Part shown: positions 61,519 to 64,000 of the stretch, piece by piece
Numbering within the stretch: the stretch's first letter is position 1
How the letters are laid out: every line of letters begins with the position of its first letter
Origin: Scytalidium lignicola
Lineage: Eukaryota > Ascomycota > Leotiomycetes
Assembly (NCBI GenBank): GCA_002812745.2
Contig: NCSJ02000001.1
Location: forward strand, 310,001-374,000
Direction of reading: 5' to 3'
Length of the DNA: 64,000 nucleotides
The notes under the pieces: generated by a model
What the model saw: only the letters and a program-made list of their open reading frames with translations
Told to the model about the DNA's origin: nothing
The model's database searches: none
Translations under genes and position numbers: made by a program

Positions 61519-63508
61519 TTATTCAAGCTCAATTATATTGCCTACAGTATCTGCTCTCACACGCTTCCTCCTAGGCCTTTTTGAGCTTTCAGGTTGCTCA
61601 CTTTCAGGTTGCTCAATTAAAGCCTTTTCAGTGCGTACAACCAATTCAGACAACCAACCACAATCATAATCATCCTTATGACAATATATTGTACAACGCT
61701 TTCCTTTCTTAAAACAACGATATCTTTTAGTATTGTACAGGTTTTTACACTGGCAAGATATCCTAACTCTTTGACTAGTAGAAGCCTCTTTAGCAGTTGT
61801 AGTTAAAGCTACTTCTTTGGTGATTTCTGGTATTATAATATTTGACCATAAAGATTGATCAATAACTCCTAAATCTTTGGTTAGCACTAACCGATTGAGG
61901 ATTCTTGACAGAGTAATAACCTTATATCTGTGAGAGTGTGGCTTAGCTAATATACGCCCAAAAAGCCTTTTATTATCAGTTGAAGTTCTATCTTCTCTAG
62001 GGATTTTCACTAAAATAATATCTCTAATCTCAAAATGCTAAATATTATGATTCTTAGAATACTTTTGAATTATTTTTACTCTAATTTTTTGAGTAGATTT
62101 TCGAGCNTTTTTGAATTATTAAATCATCTGTTGTTTGAGCTACTGAAGATAACGTAATTTGAGGTTGAGATTTAGTATCAAATTACTCTTCTTGTGATAT
62201 CTCTAAATTAAATTCAGACTTTGATGGTGTATTTGATTTAGATTTAAATTGTAGTTGTGATAAAAGTAAAATATCACTATCAACAGCAATTGTTGAACTA
62301 CTGATTCTAACAAGAAATAAAGGCTGAATTGGCATATTGTTCTCAAAGGGTCTTTTAATAAATGATTAGCTCTTAAGAGTACTCTCAGGAATACCCTTTG
62401 GAGTACTTTCAGGAGTACTTTCAAGGAGTATAATACTCTCAACAGTGATTGTTAAATTAAGGTCTAAATTTGACTCTAATATAAAAGGTTGAGTAAGATC
62501 TTCTTAAGGTACACCAATAGTAAGATCTTTGCGTTGTATAACATCTAGCCAATTATAATAAGTTCTATGATCTCTGAATAAAAGCTTAACAAGAGTACAG
62601 TCAATTATTAAATGTTTTTGAGTATTAATTGCAAATGTGACTTTTAATAACCTATTAACCTATTCAGTAAACCCATTATCCATCTTCCAAGCTCTAATTT
62701 TAACTTCTACTACTCCATTAGCCTGCTCAATAAGGCCTTGAGTTTGTAAAGATCTAAGTTTTCCATTAATCACTCGAATCCCATATTTGCACAATAATAT
62801 GAGAAAGGCACCTTTAAATTCTTTGCCATTGTCACATTGCATAATTTTCGGAGGCAAAAAAGCCATAATAAATTGAGCAAAAGCTTTGGCAATTAGTATT
62901 GATTCTTTACTTTTAAGTGGATATAGTTGAGAATACTTGATGAAATGATCTTTGATGTGTAAAATCCACTTATATTTGCCAGAAGGTTCATGCCTCATAT
63001 CAATCAAATCCACTTGAACGTGTTCCCAAGCTCTTTCAGTAACAATTGGTTCAAGGGGAGCTTTAGTAGAAGCTAGGCGATTCAAGCCACAATTCTTACA
63101 ACGCCTAATGATAAATTCAATATCATAACGTTTAATTCCATAATATTTGCGCTTAATCTCTGACCATACTTTAGTTTGGCCAGCATGAAGAAGCTTGATA
63201 TGCTCTTGAGCAATAATATCAAAAACCTCATTATCTTGAACTGCATAACGTCGTACAGGGTTGAGTACATCAGGTAATCGATATAACTTCTTATTTTCAA
63301 GTTCAAATTGAGTAATTGCTCTGTGTTTGAGGTTGCTATCAGCTTGATTTTCTGGCTTTAACTTTGGATTATCCAAAAAGACATGCATTCTTTGCCAATG
63401 TTGTGGGTTGATTCGTTCCCTGTTGACATAGCTCTTGCTATATATGTAGTCTTGAAAAGCAAAGCGTACATCATTTGGAAAAGGGTTAATTGACTCAATC
63501 GTAGCCAT
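61519..63508 (-). pseudogene. Broken transposase: integrase core plus CXC zinc region
   Basis: From ATG 63508 (MATIESINPFPNDVRFAFQD) the frame gives an H2C2-type zinc region (HIKLLHAGQTKVW...RRCKNCGL) and an rve integrase core. The acidic residues appear in VDLIDMRHEPSG and MQCDNGKEFKGAF, and the third in QGLIEQANGVVE. Past TAG 62660 the same frame continues (VNRLLKVTFAINTQKH, YYNWLDVIQRKDLTIGVP), a usual post-integrase segment. A Ser-rich linker and then a Cys-rich block follow (RISCQCKNLYNTKRYRCFKK, then GKRCTIYCHKDDYDC), like the CXC/TSO1-type ends of KRBA2/SCAND3-like integrases. Stops lie at 62660, 62504, 62366, 62183 and 62038. The N at 62107 accounts for the one frame change: without it the span is exactly 663 codons. 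Not functional as it stands. Confidence 0.8.
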
Positions 63509-63596
63509 ATTGAATAATAATAATATACTTTACAAGTGCNAAAAAGTCAAAAAGTGGGAGAGAATTGTGTATTTGAAGCTACACCGCTACATTGTA

Positions 63597-63761
63597 GCAA
63601 GTGGGGTTATTGGCGTATGGGCCACCCCATACGCCAATGGCTCAAATATTGGTGAATGGGGTGGCCCATTGGCGAATGGCAATATTGGTGAATGGGGTGG
63701 CCCATTGGCCAATGGGTTGCCCCATTGGCGAATGGCGATTATTGGTGAATGGGGGGGAACA
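63597..63761. repeat. Right terminal inverted repeat with sub-repeats
   Basis: About 165 bp built of variants of ATTGGTGAATGGGGTGGCCC and CATTGGCGAATGG, closing ...GGGGGGGAACA. It includes a perfect 30-nt hairpin at 63609-63638 (13-bp arms beginning ATTGGCGTATGGG, loop CCAC). Confidence 0.75.
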
Positions 63762-63765
63762 TATA

Positions 63766-63896
63766 TAAGGGATCAGCTGGATAATATCCCAAGTACCTGG
63801 GTCCATTTCTGAAGCAAAATGTCTTCTATTCGCTGGTACACAAGGCAGCCGATAATTATATAGGTAGATGAGAATATTATAACATCGGATGTTGAT
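63766..63896 (-). pseudogene. Upstream part of the interrupted NLR-type gene
   Basis: About 45 codons open on the minus strand, from just after TAA 63897 to the transposon edge (…ASEMDPGTWDIIQLIPYI). With one TATA copy and without the transposon they run in frame into the esterase-like remnant at 61396. No domain can be named from this piece alone. Confidence 0.45.
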
Positions 63897-64000
63897 TTAC
63901 TCTAAATTATAAAGCTAATATGATGATGTAGGCAGTACTATAAGTATAGTGATCATAGTGTTGAGTACAATATTAGCGATTATACTGATTAAATGAACTA

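Larger units (their letters stand above)
61401..63761. mobile_element. Ginger-like DNA transposon (integrase-derived), decayed
   Basis: A 2,361-bp element starting TGTTCC and ending GGAACA, bounded by the 4-bp direct repeat TATA (61397-61400 and 63762-63765). TGT...ACA ends, 4-bp target duplications, long terminal inverted repeats and a retroviral-type integrase without reverse transcriptase or gag are the combination described for Ginger transposons. It carries one long frame on the minus strand (61519-63508) holding H2C2 zinc-binding, rve integrase and a Cys-rich CXC-like region, now broken by five stops. The termini consist of repeated GAATGGGGTGGCCCATTGG-like units. The interior is AT-rich. 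TATA duplications in AT-rich DNA can arise by chance, but the reading frame across the empty site supports the boundaries. Confidence 0.8.

Overview
The window looks like nuclear DNA of a filamentous ascomycete (Pezizomycotina; the gene families would suit a plant-associated or saprotrophic Leotiomycete, but that placement is inference). The evidence is short GT-AG introns of about 50-115 bp inside almost every gene, no operon-like packing, long gene-free spacers, and fungal-specific families: a Zn2Cys6 regulator, a Fungal_trans_2 regulator, an RTA1 protein, a PTH11/rhodopsin-like 7-TM protein, an ascomycete laccase ending in DSGL, a fungal HNH protein and CBM18 modules.

Layout. 0-5.5 kb: small ORFs, a GNAT acetyltransferase, an NmrA-like NAD(P)-binding protein with an in-frame stop, and a DUF1304 membrane protein. 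6-9.6 kb: a PAS-type arylsulfatase broken by one TAG, then a two-module chitin-binding (CBM18) protein with a C-terminal membrane anchor. 10.6-26.4 kb: a Fungal_trans_2 regulator, an MFS sugar transporter, a secreted laccase, an RTA1 protein, a Zn2Cys6 regulator and a short-chain dehydrogenase with a signal peptide. 29-37.6 kb: an amino-acid/GABA permease, a 7-TM rhodopsin-like protein and a cytochrome P450. 38-46 kb: a BTB-like protein with a disordered tail, a one-TM unknown, a secreted phospholipase C/acid phosphatase-type phosphoesterase and a secreted lysozyme-like (SLT-fold) protein. 50-59.3 kb: an HNH-family pseudogene, a charged nuclear-type protein with an internal duplication, and a large secreted subtilisin. 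59.3-64 kb: a repeat-rich edge with a Tc1/mariner-type MITE and a Ginger-like (integrase-derived) DNA transposon inserted into a remnant of an NLR-type gene.

The genes do not form an obvious biosynthetic cluster. The recurring theme is secretion and surface chemistry (laccase, sulfatase, phosphoesterase, lysozyme-like protein, subtilase, chitin-binding membrane protein) with matching transporters and regulators. Several genes are decaying or carry base errors. Eleven single N characters sit against short A or T runs. At all four places where an N falls in or at the end of a recognisable reading frame, deleting the N continues the frame, so the N is best read as a spurious extra base.
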